NCBI GenBank assembly: GCA_041745535.1
Contig: JBGTIS010000154.1
Coordinates: 1 to 48,226, forward strand
Length of the DNA stretch: 48,226 nt
Reading direction: 5' to 3'
Origin: JBGTIS01 sp041745535
GTDB taxonomy: Bacteria > Bacteroidota > Bacteroidia > Cytophagales > Cyclobacteriaceae
In this document: positions 26,439-34,706 of the stretch, piece after piece
How positions within the stretch are numbered: position 1 is the stretch's first letter
How the letters are laid out: every line of letters begins with the position of its first letter
The notes under the pieces: model-generated
Seen by the model: the letters and a program-made list of their open reading frames with translations, nothing else
The model's database searches: none
What the model was told of the DNA's origin: nothing
Translations under genes and position numbers: made by a program

Positions 26439-28148
26439 CTACCAATCTTCAGCCTGATACACCACCTGACCCTCTAACAGCGTCAACAGTACTTTTGCCA
26501 GATGGATCTTTTGTGCCGGGATATCAAATATATTGCGATCCAGCACAACAAGGTCAGCAGCTTTGCCTGTTTCAATAGAACCTGTTTCGTGTTCCTGAAA
26601 ATTTAAGTAGGCGCCCTTAATGGTGTAGCCGGCAATCATGGTAGACAGATCGGCACGTTCCTGGGGTATCCAGGAATTTGCGGTGGTGTCGGCCAGGGCA
26701 CGCCGTGTGACGCCTACCTGTATGCCATCCAGCGGATTCATGGAAGAAACCGACCAGTCGCTGCCAAACACCACCCCTGCTCCTGTTTGTACAATGCTTT
26801 CGATGGGGTAAAGCCAGCGGGAACGTTCCGGACCCAGCGCAGGTTCTGTAAGCTCAGTAATATAGGTATCGGCATAGGCCCAAAGCGGCTGAAAGTTGGC
26901 AATTACGCCTAGTTGACGAAAACGGGAAAGATCAGCCGGATCGATCAACTGAATATGGGCCATATGGTGGCGGCTGTCGCGGATGCCATTGTGGGTGCGT
27001 GCTGTTTCAAAAGCGTCCAGCCCCATCCTAACAGCCCGGTCGCCAATGGCGTGAATATGTACCTGAAAACCTTCTTTGTCCAGGGCAGTAACAAGGCTGT
27101 CCAATGCGGCAGGTTCCATATTAGAACTACCCCGGCTGCCGGGTTGGTCCAGATAAGGTTCCAATAAGGCAGCTGTGCGGGCTTCAATTACCCCGTCGGC
27201 AAATATTTTCACGGTATGTGCCCGTAAATGCGTTCCCCGATAAGTTTTGCGCCACTCGATAAACTGGGGAATCTGAGCGCTCCATTGGGCAGGATTCACT
27301 TTCATGGAAACCACTACCCGTGCGGTAAGTGCTCCCTGTTGATCTAGCATACGATACGCTTCCAGCATTTCTTTATTGGCGCTGGCTTCCTGCAACGAGG
27401 TAATGCCAAACCGGTTTGCCAGCGCTAAACCGCGACGAAGCCCTTTTACATAATCATCCTGGGTATACGGCGGCATATGCTCAGTAACCAAAGCCATAGC
27501 ATCTTCTCTTAGGGTACCGGTAGGCTCACCAGAGGTCGGGTCCCGTTCAATGCGTCCTTGAGGTGGATCAGGAGTAGCACGGGTAATGCCAGCCTTATTA
27601 AGGGCCAGGCTATTGGCCCACCCGGAATGACCATCGGCGGCACTTAGAAACACGGGCCGATCGGGTACAATTGCGTCCAGCAGTTTTTTATGCGGATTGG
27701 CATTGGGAAAAACAGGCAAATCCCAGCCTCCACCTCTAATCCACTCTGTATCGGGATGGGTGGCGGCATAGTGGCGAATGGTATCTAAAATGGCTGCCTG
27801 AGAAGGCGCGTCGTTTAGGTTACACTCACCTAACTCAATACCTCCGGATATCGGATGTACATGTGAATCGTGGAAACCAGGCAGTACCATTTTGCCTTTG
27901 AGCGATAATATTTTGGTTTCAGGTCCTGTCCACTCTTTTACGCCCCGATTGGTACCCACATATACAATACGCCCCTTGCTAATCGCCACTGCTTCGGCCC
28001 AACTACGAGCGGCGTCTACCGTGTAAACGACCGCATCCTGAAGAATAAAGTCAGCTTTAACCGGGGCAAACGCCTTTGGGGCGGTACAAGACAGGCAAAA
28101 AATTGCTATAAAAAATAACAGAAATTCTTTAGGGAGACGTAAAGACAT
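26439..28148 (-). CDS. YtcJ-like amidohydrolase lipoprotein
   Basis: This 569-residue protein has a lipoprotein signal ending at C21 (IFCLSC) and an Amidohydrolase_3 domain of the YtcJ/NfdA type: LKGKMVLPGFHDSHVHPISGG (HxH metal ligands), ADGHSGWANSLAL, VHIHAIGDRAV, HHMAHIQLI and FGSDWSVSSMNPL (metal-binding Asp). All expected metal ligands are present. It should hydrolyse an amide or related bond outside the cytoplasm; the substrate is unknown. It is downstream, in the same direction, of a DUF1080 lipoprotein and a sodium symporter, with a 112-base gap, so it may belong to the same uptake and degradation unit. Confidence 0.9.
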   Translation of the reverse strand: MSLRLPKEFLLFFIAIFCLSCTAPKAFAPVKADFILQDAVVYTVDAARSWAEAVAISKGRIVYVGTNRGVKEWTGPETKILSLKGKMVLPGFHDSHVHPISGGIELGECNLNDAPSQAAILDTIRHYAATHPDTEWIRGGGWDLPVFPNANPHKKLLDAIVPDRPVFLSAADGHSGWANSLALNKAGITRATPDPPQGRIERDPTSGEPTGTLREDAMALVTEHMPPYTQDDYVKGLRRGLALANRFGITSLQEASANKEMLEAYRMLDQQGALTARVVVSMKVNPAQWSAQIPQFIEWRKTYRGTHLRAHTVKIFADGVIEARTAALLEPYLDQPGSRGSSNMEPAALDSLVTALDKEGFQVHIHAIGDRAVRMGLDAFETARTHNGIRDSRHHMAHIQLIDPADLSRFRQLGVIANFQPLWAYADTYITELTEPALGPERSRWLYPIESIVQTGAGVVFGSDWSVSSMNPLDGIQVGVTRRALADTTANSWIPQERADLSTMIAGYTIKGAYLNFQEHETGSIETGKAADLVVLDRNIFDIPAQKIHLAKVLLTLLEGQVVYQAEDW

Positions 28149-28260
28149 AGTCAGGAAAATGAATTTTGTAAAATACGCCTCAATTAACGCAAATCGCTTT
28201 AATATTTGTTCTTATTACCACACAAACGAACAAAAAATCTGTCTATATTTTAATTATGTT

Positions 28261-28932
28261 TTAAGGCAGTTCCTGAATTACAATGTCCTTATACCAGACT
28301 TCACTCGGTTCACCCGCATGGATTTGCAACCCAATGAGGCCCGATTGTGGAATGGTATCCAGTTTTTCTGTATAATTTACAGTGTTAAGCCCATTAATAG
28401 AAAGCTGAATATGGTTTCCTTCTGCCCGTATTTCGTACGTATTCCAGTCGTTAGGTTTTAGCACATTGGCGATAGCCATGGCATCGGGGCAGGCCAGGGT
28501 TGTTTTTCGGCGCGATTCGTCGTACAGGCAACCCCAGTACTGCTGACCCATATCGGCCTGATAACCAATCATTTCGTAGTGGTTTGGAATCCTTTCGGAA
28601 CGAAACTGTATGCCAGCGTTTGGATCTTCGCCCAGTAACTTGAATTGCAGTGAAAGTAGAAAATTATCATAAGGCTGTTCGGTAGTGAGGAAAGCATTAT
28701 GTGGAATTTTATCGTTTAAATTTCCCCCTACAATAGCACCATCCTGAATGCGGAAGAAGTTAGCGGTATCGCCACGCCAGCCCTGAAAAGTACTTCCGTC
28801 AAATAGAGTTTTCTGTTCCGGTTGGGCGACTTTTGTATCGGTAGCAGTTTCTTCGCTTTTTTCTGTTGGACTAGAGCACGAAATCAGATTTCCCGCAAAC
28901 CAGCAAAGCAACAGTAAATGTAAAATTTTCAT
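28261..28932 (-). CDS. DUF1080 lipoprotein (3-keto-disaccharide hydrolase family), second copy
   Basis: This 223-residue protein has a lipoprotein signal ending at C19 (GNLISC) and a DUF1080 domain (TLFDGSTFQGWRGD...FKLLGEDPNAGIQFRSERIP...NDWNTYEIRAEGNHIQLSINGLNT...GLIGLQIHAGEPSEVWYKDIVI). It is only distantly similar to the copy at 17568. The gene begins 10 bases after the stop of the sodium:solute symporter, so both are almost certainly cotranscribed. This suggests that it processes a sugar derivative whose product is taken up by that symporter; the substrate is inferred only as a carbohydrate. Confidence 0.9.
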   Translation of the reverse strand: MKILHLLLLCWFAGNLISCSSPTEKSEETATDTKVAQPEQKTLFDGSTFQGWRGDTANFFRIQDGAIVGGNLNDKIPHNAFLTTEQPYDNFLLSLQFKLLGEDPNAGIQFRSERIPNHYEMIGYQADMGQQYWGCLYDESRRKTTLACPDAMAIANVLKPNDWNTYEIRAEGNHIQLSINGLNTVNYTEKLDTIPQSGLIGLQIHAGEPSEVWYKDIVIQELP

Positions 28933-28942
28933 GTCAGTATAA

Positions 28943-30559
28943 TTATCCGTTGAATGAAATCATGATAAAAACTACAATACCTATCACCAGCAGCGAAGCC
29001 AGAATGTCCCAAATATTATAACTGGCTTTATTTTCTGCCCGCTGTTCTGGCGTGATCGTACTGAACGTTAAACCTGACAGTTTTTCTAACGGGGGCGGTG
29101 GATTAATTAGACTTACTACCACCGCTACAACTACTGAAATCAGGAAAAGCCAGGCAGCAAAGGTCAGGAAGTTCATGTTGCCAATCTGGTAAAGAACGCC
29201 ATCCTGGTCAAGGTGGCCTTTGCTCAGTTCCAGTACCAGTCGAACGGTAGCGATTACTAAACCTGTTACCAGCGTAGCCATAGCACCTTTGGCGTTAATT
29301 CTTTTAGAAAATACGCCTAATAAAAAAACCGCCGTAATAGGAGGAGCTATATAAGATTGCACCGATTGCAAATATTCATACAAAGTTCCTGAGATATTGG
29401 CCATTACGGGTATCCAGGCAATTCCCAGAATTACCATAATAACCGTAGCGATTTTCCCAATTCGCAGCAGTTGTGGTTCAGGGGTATTGGGCTTTAGTTT
29501 TTTATATATATCAACGGTGAAAAGGGTGGAACAGGAGTTGAATACAGAGGCCAGGGAACTCATCAGCGCAGCCAACAGCCCCGCTGCCACCAGGCCGCGC
29601 AAACCATCAGGAAGCAGATTACTCATGAGTACCGGAAAAGCCTGATCGGCCGTTTCCCACTCCAGTTGTCCTTTTTCTTTCAAGGCCAGGGCAATTACGC
29701 CGGGAATCAGAAACAGGAAAACCGGTAAAAGTTTCAGGAAACCACCCCAAATGGTGCCCCTTCGTCCTTCCTTGATGTTTCTGGCCGATAATACCCGTTG
29801 TACAATATACTGGTCGGTACACCAGTACCAGATTCCTACGATAGTGCTGGTAATTACCAGGCTGGGCCAGGGAAATTCCGGGTCTGAAGCGGGGCGCCAC
29901 ATATCAAAATAATCGTCGCCCACGGTAGCTTTCAGTTCACCCCATCCCCCTACCGCATCCAGGCCCATAAATGTTAGGGTAGCGGCACCCAGAATAAGAA
30001 TAATGGTTTGCAGGGTTTCCGTATACACTACGGCCTTCATTCCTCCCAATATGGTATACAAACCGGTTAATATTACCGTAGCCAGGGCACCTGTCAGGAA
30101 ATCGATGTTCAGCAAAGAGGATATCACCACACCACCGGCATAAATGGTTACTGAAATCTTGGTCATGATATACGCGATCAGTGAAAAGATAGATAGAAAC
30201 CAGCGGGCATCAGAACTAAAGCGTTTTTCCAGAAATTCAGGCATGGTAAATACGCCGCTTCTGGCATAAAAAGGGAGGAATACCCAACCCAGCATCAGTA
30301 CAATCCAGGCATGCAACTCATAAATAAGTAAAGGCAATTTATTGGAAGCACCAGTACCGGCCAAACCTACCACGTGTTCAGAACCAATGTTGGAAGCAAA
30401 AATGGAGGCACCTACCACAAACCAGCCTACATCACGACCCGCCAGGAAATAGTCTGCCGTATCTTTTTGCTTTTGAAGGATTACCCAAAGGGCAATACCC
30501 AATAAAACCAGGAAGTACAGTCCAATCACTATCCAGTCCAGTGTTTCTAATCCTTTCAT
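28943..30559 (-). CDS. Sodium:solute symporter (SSS family, SGLT-like)
   Basis: This 538-residue protein has about 14 membrane helices. SGLT-type motifs are visible: DYFLAGRDVGWFVVGASIFASNIGSEHVVGLAG near the N-terminus and LRGLVAAGLLAALMSSLASVFNSCSTLFTVDIYKK around helix 8, where the sodium-site Ser residues lie. It most resembles sodium/glucose cotransporters of Bacteroidota. It is the first gene of a unit with the DUF1080 lipoprotein. The substrate is likely a sugar or polyol. Confidence 0.92.
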   Translation of the reverse strand: MKGLETLDWIVIGLYFLVLLGIALWVILQKQKDTADYFLAGRDVGWFVVGASIFASNIGSEHVVGLAGTGASNKLPLLIYELHAWIVLMLGWVFLPFYARSGVFTMPEFLEKRFSSDARWFLSIFSLIAYIMTKISVTIYAGGVVISSLLNIDFLTGALATVILTGLYTILGGMKAVVYTETLQTIILILGAATLTFMGLDAVGGWGELKATVGDDYFDMWRPASDPEFPWPSLVITSTIVGIWYWCTDQYIVQRVLSARNIKEGRRGTIWGGFLKLLPVFLFLIPGVIALALKEKGQLEWETADQAFPVLMSNLLPDGLRGLVAAGLLAALMSSLASVFNSCSTLFTVDIYKKLKPNTPEPQLLRIGKIATVIMVILGIAWIPVMANISGTLYEYLQSVQSYIAPPITAVFLLGVFSKRINAKGAMATLVTGLVIATVRLVLELSKGHLDQDGVLYQIGNMNFLTFAAWLFLISVVVAVVVSLINPPPPLEKLSGLTFSTITPEQRAENKASYNIWDILASLLVIGIVVFIMISFNG

Positions 30560-30663
30560 AAGTAGTTAGGTTGGTTTTTTAGGTGCGGTTATAAGATTGA
30601 GTTAGTTTTTTATATTATGATGCGTGTTAATGAAAATTTAAGAAAGATAAGTTTTAGTTCAAT

Positions 30664-30695
30664 ATGTTAAGTGTAAAAATAACACTTTTTAACAT
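30664..30695. promoter_or_regulatory. Possible operator upstream of the sodium symporter
   Basis: ATGTTAA...GTGT at 30664-30674 is mirrored by ACAC...TTAACAT at 30682-30695, with extra T bases in the right arm. It lies about 105-135 bases upstream of the symporter ATG, within a 272-base AT-rich gap. A 13-base direct repeat (TTTATATTATGAT) flanks it at 30609 and 30728. No regulator gene is adjacent. Confidence 0.3.
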
Positions 30696-30831
30696 TTGCA
30701 CAACGAGAAAAACAAATTAGGTAAAATTTTATATTATGATAGGTTTATCTGAATTCAAAATTAAGAAATAGTAATAATCTGGTAAAAGTAATCAATTGGT
30801 ACAAGAAGAAGGTTTGGATTAACTAATCACG

Positions 30832-32142
30832 TTATTGTTTGATTAACCAGGTTACCATTTCAGGAAAAAGGATTACCAGTATTAGAAAAAGAATTTGAAT
30901 TAGCACAAAAGGAATGATGCCGCGGTACAGGTGTTTTGTTTTTACTTCCGGTGGCGCTACGCCTTTCAGGTAAAATAACGCGAAACCAAATGGTGGAGAA
31001 AGAAAGGAAGTTTGCAGATTGATGGCCAGTAAAATTCCAATCCAGATCAGGTCAATACCCATGCGGGTAAAAATCGGGGCTACTACCGGCACGATAATGA
31101 AGATGATTTCTATGAAATCGATGAAAAAACCAGCGATGAACACCACCACCATCACTATAGCCAGAAAAGCCATGGGCGAAAGGTTAGCATCTTCAATGAT
31201 ACCAGTCAAATACCGGTCGCCACCCATGCCTCGGAATACCAAGGCGAAGACTGTGGCCCCGATCAGGATGATGAAAACCATACAGGTAAGGTGCGTGGTT
31301 TCAACCATGACGTCTTTCAATACTTTTACCGTGAATTTACCCTGAACAACAGTAAGCACAACCGCACCGAAAGCTCCCACGGCCGCGGCTTCGGTAGGCG
31401 AAGCGATTCCCGCGAAAATAGACCCCAGTACCGCCAAAATTAACAGAAAAGGTAACAAAAACGCACTTATTACTTTCCTGATCACATTCCCTTTTCGAAA
31501 CTTCGCGATTTCTTCAGCGGGCATGGCCGGAGCTTTTTGAGGTTGGAAAATGGCAATGCTGATGATATACAGCAAGTACATCGCCACCAATCCAAAACCT
31601 GGAATAATGGCCGCCGCAAACAGGTTTCCCACCGATACGTTGAGCACAGAGCCCAACAGCACCAGCACTACCGAAGGGGGAATAATTTGTCCTAATGTGC
31701 CGGAAGAAGCAATGGTGCCTGTTGCCAGTTCAGCACTGTAACCCCGCTTCAGCATGGTGGGCAAACTGATCAGGCCCATTGTAATTACGGTAGCGCCTAC
31801 AATGCCGGTTGAAGCGGCCAGCATTGCCCCCACAATAATCACTGATATGGCCAGTCCGCCTCTGAATTTTCCGAAAAGCAAAGCCATGGTTTCCAGCAAA
31901 CTTTCGGCAAGACCGGACTTTTCCAGCATAATGCCCATATAAATAAACAAGGGTACCGCCAGCAACACATAATTATTCATGGTACCAAAAATCCGCAACG
32001 ATACCAGGTAAAAGAAATTGACGTCAAATACCATTAATCCAAAAATGATGGAAATGCCGCCGAGGGTAAAAGCCACCGGATAACCCAACAGGATGAGCAA
32101 AAAAATGGTGAAAAACAGAATAATGGGCAGCGCTTCAACCAT
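30832..32142 (-). CDS. TRAP transporter large permease (DctM type)
   Basis: This 436-residue protein has about 12 membrane helices with DctM signatures: VPLFIYMGIMLEKSGLAESLLETMALLFGKFRGGLAISVIIVGAMLAASTGIVGATVITMGLISLPTMLKRGYS is the early core, with IIPPSVVLVLLGS following. It should carry the sodium-coupled transport step for an organic acid. It overlaps the small permease gene by 8 bases. No periplasmic binding protein (DctP) lies beside it in this window. Confidence 0.93.
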   Translation of the reverse strand: MVEALPIILFFTIFLLILLGYPVAFTLGGISIIFGLMVFDVNFFYLVSLRIFGTMNNYVLLAVPLFIYMGIMLEKSGLAESLLETMALLFGKFRGGLAISVIIVGAMLAASTGIVGATVITMGLISLPTMLKRGYSAELATGTIASSGTLGQIIPPSVVLVLLGSVLNVSVGNLFAAAIIPGFGLVAMYLLYIISIAIFQPQKAPAMPAEEIAKFRKGNVIRKVISAFLLPFLLILAVLGSIFAGIASPTEAAAVGAFGAVVLTVVQGKFTVKVLKDVMVETTHLTCMVFIILIGATVFALVFRGMGGDRYLTGIIEDANLSPMAFLAIVMVVVFIAGFFIDFIEIIFIIVPVVAPIFTRMGIDLIWIGILLAINLQTSFLSPPFGFALFYLKGVAPPEVKTKHLYRGIIPFVLIQILFLILVILFPEMVTWLIKQ

Positions 32143-32656
32143 GTTCGGGAGGGGCGGTTAAGGTAAGCACTGATTTGATGGTAAGGGAAATGGCCTGGAG
32201 TAGGAGTAAAATAAAGCCTATGGGAATGGCCGATTTTATAATATACCGTGCCGGCAAGCCACCCGGATCAGGCGATCCCTCCTGAATTTCATACGAATTA
32301 ATAGCAAATTTAGTAGCGGTAATGATAATTACAATACAAAAAGGAATCAGAAAAATTAATGTACCCAGCAAATTGATCCAGGCCTGTTGCTTTGCCGAGA
32401 AATTGCTGTAAAACACATCAACCCGCACATGACGGTCGTGTTTAAGTGCATAAGCGGCACCCAGCAAAAATATGAAGGAAAATAAGTGCCACTCCAGTTC
32501 AATAATTCCTACAGAGGTGGTATTGAACAAATACCGGGTAACTACATCATACATAATTAGTACTACCAAAAGGGTAGTGAGCCAGGCAACTCCCTTTCCT
32601 ATAGCTTCGTTCAGGGCATCTATTTTTTGTTGAAAGCTGAGCAGTACTTTTCTCAA
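32135..32656 (-). CDS. TRAP transporter small permease (DctQ type)
   Basis: This 173-residue protein has four membrane helices and the DctQ pattern (ELEWHLFSFIFLLGAAYALKHDRHVRVDVFY). It forms the membrane complex with DctM. The only start available is TTG at 32656, since an in-frame stop lies nine codons upstream and no ATG is present between. Its 3' end overlaps the dctM start by 8 bases (CATGGTTGA), indicating coupled translation. The gene is divergent from the TMEM220 gene, so no dctP precedes it. Confidence 0.92.
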   Translation of the reverse strand: MRKVLLSFQQKIDALNEAIGKGVAWLTTLLVVLIMYDVVTRYLFNTTSVGIIELEWHLFSFIFLLGAAYALKHDRHVRVDVFYSNFSAKQQAWINLLGTLIFLIPFCIVIIITATKFAINSYEIQEGSPDPGGLPARYIIKSAIPIGFILLLLQAISLTIKSVLTLTAPPEHG

Positions 32657-32797
32657 TGCGATGCGGGTTATGAATTTACGCTAAATAAATACTGTATAGC
32701 ATCCGTAGCAAATAATACTTCACTTTAATTTACATTAGCCCTTCGTTAAATTTTCTTTTTTATTAAATTTCCAGTCAGAAACTAACCCCTATTTAAA

Positions 32798-33157
32798 ATG
32801 AAAATTATTTATGCTATTCTGGCAGTCGTTTTTGCCCTTTTTGCTTTTGTTCAATACAATGATGCTGACTGGTATGTATGGATGATACTTTATGGTTATG
32901 TAAGTGCCATGTGTATAATGGCTTTTTTAGGGAAATATAATAATATAATGCTGTTAACTGGCATCATCGTTTTTCTGATTCTTATTGGTTTTCGGTTTCC
33001 TTCTATTATTACCTGGATACAGTCAGGAGACAGTATTGAAGCTATGTCAGACGACCGGCCTTATGTAGAGGAAACCCGTGAAGGACTTGGCTTGATGATG
33101 GGGCTGGCTGTTATGACTTTTGAGTATTTTAGGGGAAGAAAATTAGCCAAAGCTTAA
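32798..33157 (+). CDS. Transmembrane 220 family protein
   Basis: This 119-residue membrane protein has the TMEM220 pattern: FALFAFVQYNDADWYVWMILYGYVSAMCI, then two more helices and a final segment LGLMMGLAVMTFEYF. The family is shared by bacteria and animals and has no known function. It is followed 45 bases later by the carotenoid desaturase gene, possibly by chance. Confidence 0.87.
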   Translation: MKIIYAILAVVFALFAFVQYNDADWYVWMILYGYVSAMCIMAFLGKYNNIMLLTGIIVFLILIGFRFPSIITWIQSGDSIEAMSDDRPYVEETREGLGLMMGLAVMTFEYFRGRKLAKA

Positions 33158-33202
33158 AACTATAATCATCTTTATGTAGTTCTTCTGGCAGAAATCAAAA
33201 AA

Positions 33203-34699
33203 ATGCCTGAAAACCCTAAACGCAACCATACCGCTCCACTATCTACTGTAGCTATAATCGGTGCCGGCATTGCAGGCATTGCCTGTGCCATCCGATTAGC
33301 CAACAAAGGATATAAAGTTACGGTGTTTGAAGCCAATGCTTATCCAGGTGGCAAACTCTCTGAAATTACGGTGAATGGGTACCGATTCGACATGGGCCCT
33401 TCTTTATTTACGATGCCACATTATGTGGATGAATTGTTTACCCTTTCAGGCGAAAATCCCTCCCATTATTTTCAGTACCAGCGATTACAGGTCAATTGCC
33501 ATTACTTTTATGAAGATGGAACCCTTCTGCACGCGTATGCTGAAAAGGAAAAATTTGCTGAGGAAGTGGCGCGAAAAACCGAAGACAGTTCCTCCACCGT
33601 GCTTTCAGCATTAACACATAGTGCCAGTTTGTATCATCTACTTGGGGATTTGTTTACCCAAAGGTCATTACACCGATGGAAAACCTTTTTTCAAAAAGAT
33701 GCTTTCAGAGCATATCTAAGCTTAGGCAAATTCGATTTTTTTCGAACTATGCATGTGGCGAACGCGGCACGGTTTAAAGACCCGAAGCTGGTGCAATTGT
33801 TCAATCGGTATGCTACTTATAATGGGTCAGATCCTTACCAGACTCCGGCAACGTTGAATATGATTCCCCATCTTGAGTTTAATGTGGGTGCCTTTTTCCC
33901 GTCAAATGGTATGTATTCAATTACTACGAGTTTATATGAACTTGCCTGCCGACTGGGTGTAAATTTCAAGTTTAATACTCCGGTTGAGAAAATAGTTGTG
34001 AATAAAAAAAAAGTACAAGGTCTTCAATTGCCTACAGCCATACTTTCTTTCGACAAAGTAGTGAGCAATATGGATGTAGTAAGTACTTATAAAAAACTGC
34101 TAACCAGTCAGCCACAACCCCATCGTTTATTAAATCAGCCAAAATCCAGTTCGGCGCTTATTTTTTATTGGGGCATTCAGCAGGTGTTTCCGCAACTGGA
34201 TCTGCATAACATTTTTTTCAGTAACAACTACCAACGTGAATTTGATCGTATTTTTAATAAAAAAGACATTGATGACGATCCTACGGTTTATGTCAATATT
34301 ACCTCCAAATATAAGCCTGACGATGCGCCTGAAGGTTGTGAAAACTGGTTTGTAATGATTAATGTGCCCAATAATACAGGGCAGGATTGGGATTCTTTAA
34401 TTGCGGCAGCCAGGAAAAACATTATTGAAAAGTTGAACCGAATGCTGCAAACCGACATTGAAAAGTTAATAGCCTGCGAAGAAATTTTAGATCCTCGGCT
34501 AATTGAAAGTAAAACTTCATCTTCACTGGGCGCTCTTTACGGAAATAGCTCCAATAACAAATATGCGGCTTTTTTACGGCACGCTAACTTTAGCGGAAAA
34601 ATAAAAGGCTTGTATTTTTGTGGGGGAAGTGTGCATCCAGGTGGGGGTATTCCATTATGCCTGTCATCGGCTAAAATTGTAGCCGATAACATCGCATAA
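33203..34699 (+). CDS. crtD: FAD-dependent carotenoid desaturase, CrtD-like
   Basis: This 498-residue protein has the dinucleotide-binding motif IIGAGIAG near residues 19-26, the phytoene-desaturase opening (GGKLSEITVNGYRFDMGPSLFTMP), and the C-terminal FAD-binding block LYFCGGSVHPGGGIPLCLSSAKI. The segments GPSLFTMPHYVDELF and FNRYATYNGSDPYQTPATLN resemble the Bacteroidota 1-hydroxycarotenoid 3,4-desaturase subgroup rather than phytoene desaturase CrtI, but the two are close and I cannot separate them firmly. No other carotenoid gene (crtB, crtY) is nearby. It ends 7 bases before the convergent MltF-like gene. Confidence 0.85.
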   Translation: MPENPKRNHTAPLSTVAIIGAGIAGIACAIRLANKGYKVTVFEANAYPGGKLSEITVNGYRFDMGPSLFTMPHYVDELFTLSGENPSHYFQYQRLQVNCHYFYEDGTLLHAYAEKEKFAEEVARKTEDSSSTVLSALTHSASLYHLLGDLFTQRSLHRWKTFFQKDAFRAYLSLGKFDFFRTMHVANAARFKDPKLVQLFNRYATYNGSDPYQTPATLNMIPHLEFNVGAFFPSNGMYSITTSLYELACRLGVNFKFNTPVEKIVVNKKKVQGLQLPTAILSFDKVVSNMDVVSTYKKLLTSQPQPHRLLNQPKSSSALIFYWGIQQVFPQLDLHNIFFSNNYQREFDRIFNKKDIDDDPTVYVNITSKYKPDDAPEGCENWFVMINVPNNTGQDWDSLIAAARKNIIEKLNRMLQTDIEKLIACEEILDPRLIESKTSSSLGALYGNSSNNKYAAFLRHANFSGKIKGLYFCGGSVHPGGGIPLCLSSAKIVADNIA

Positions 34700-34706
34700 A
34701 ATATGT

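Noticed and set aside
26378..26578. Short forward gene before the amidohydrolase stop
   Set aside because: Most of it is antisense to the end of the amidohydrolase gene and it contains no recognisable domain.
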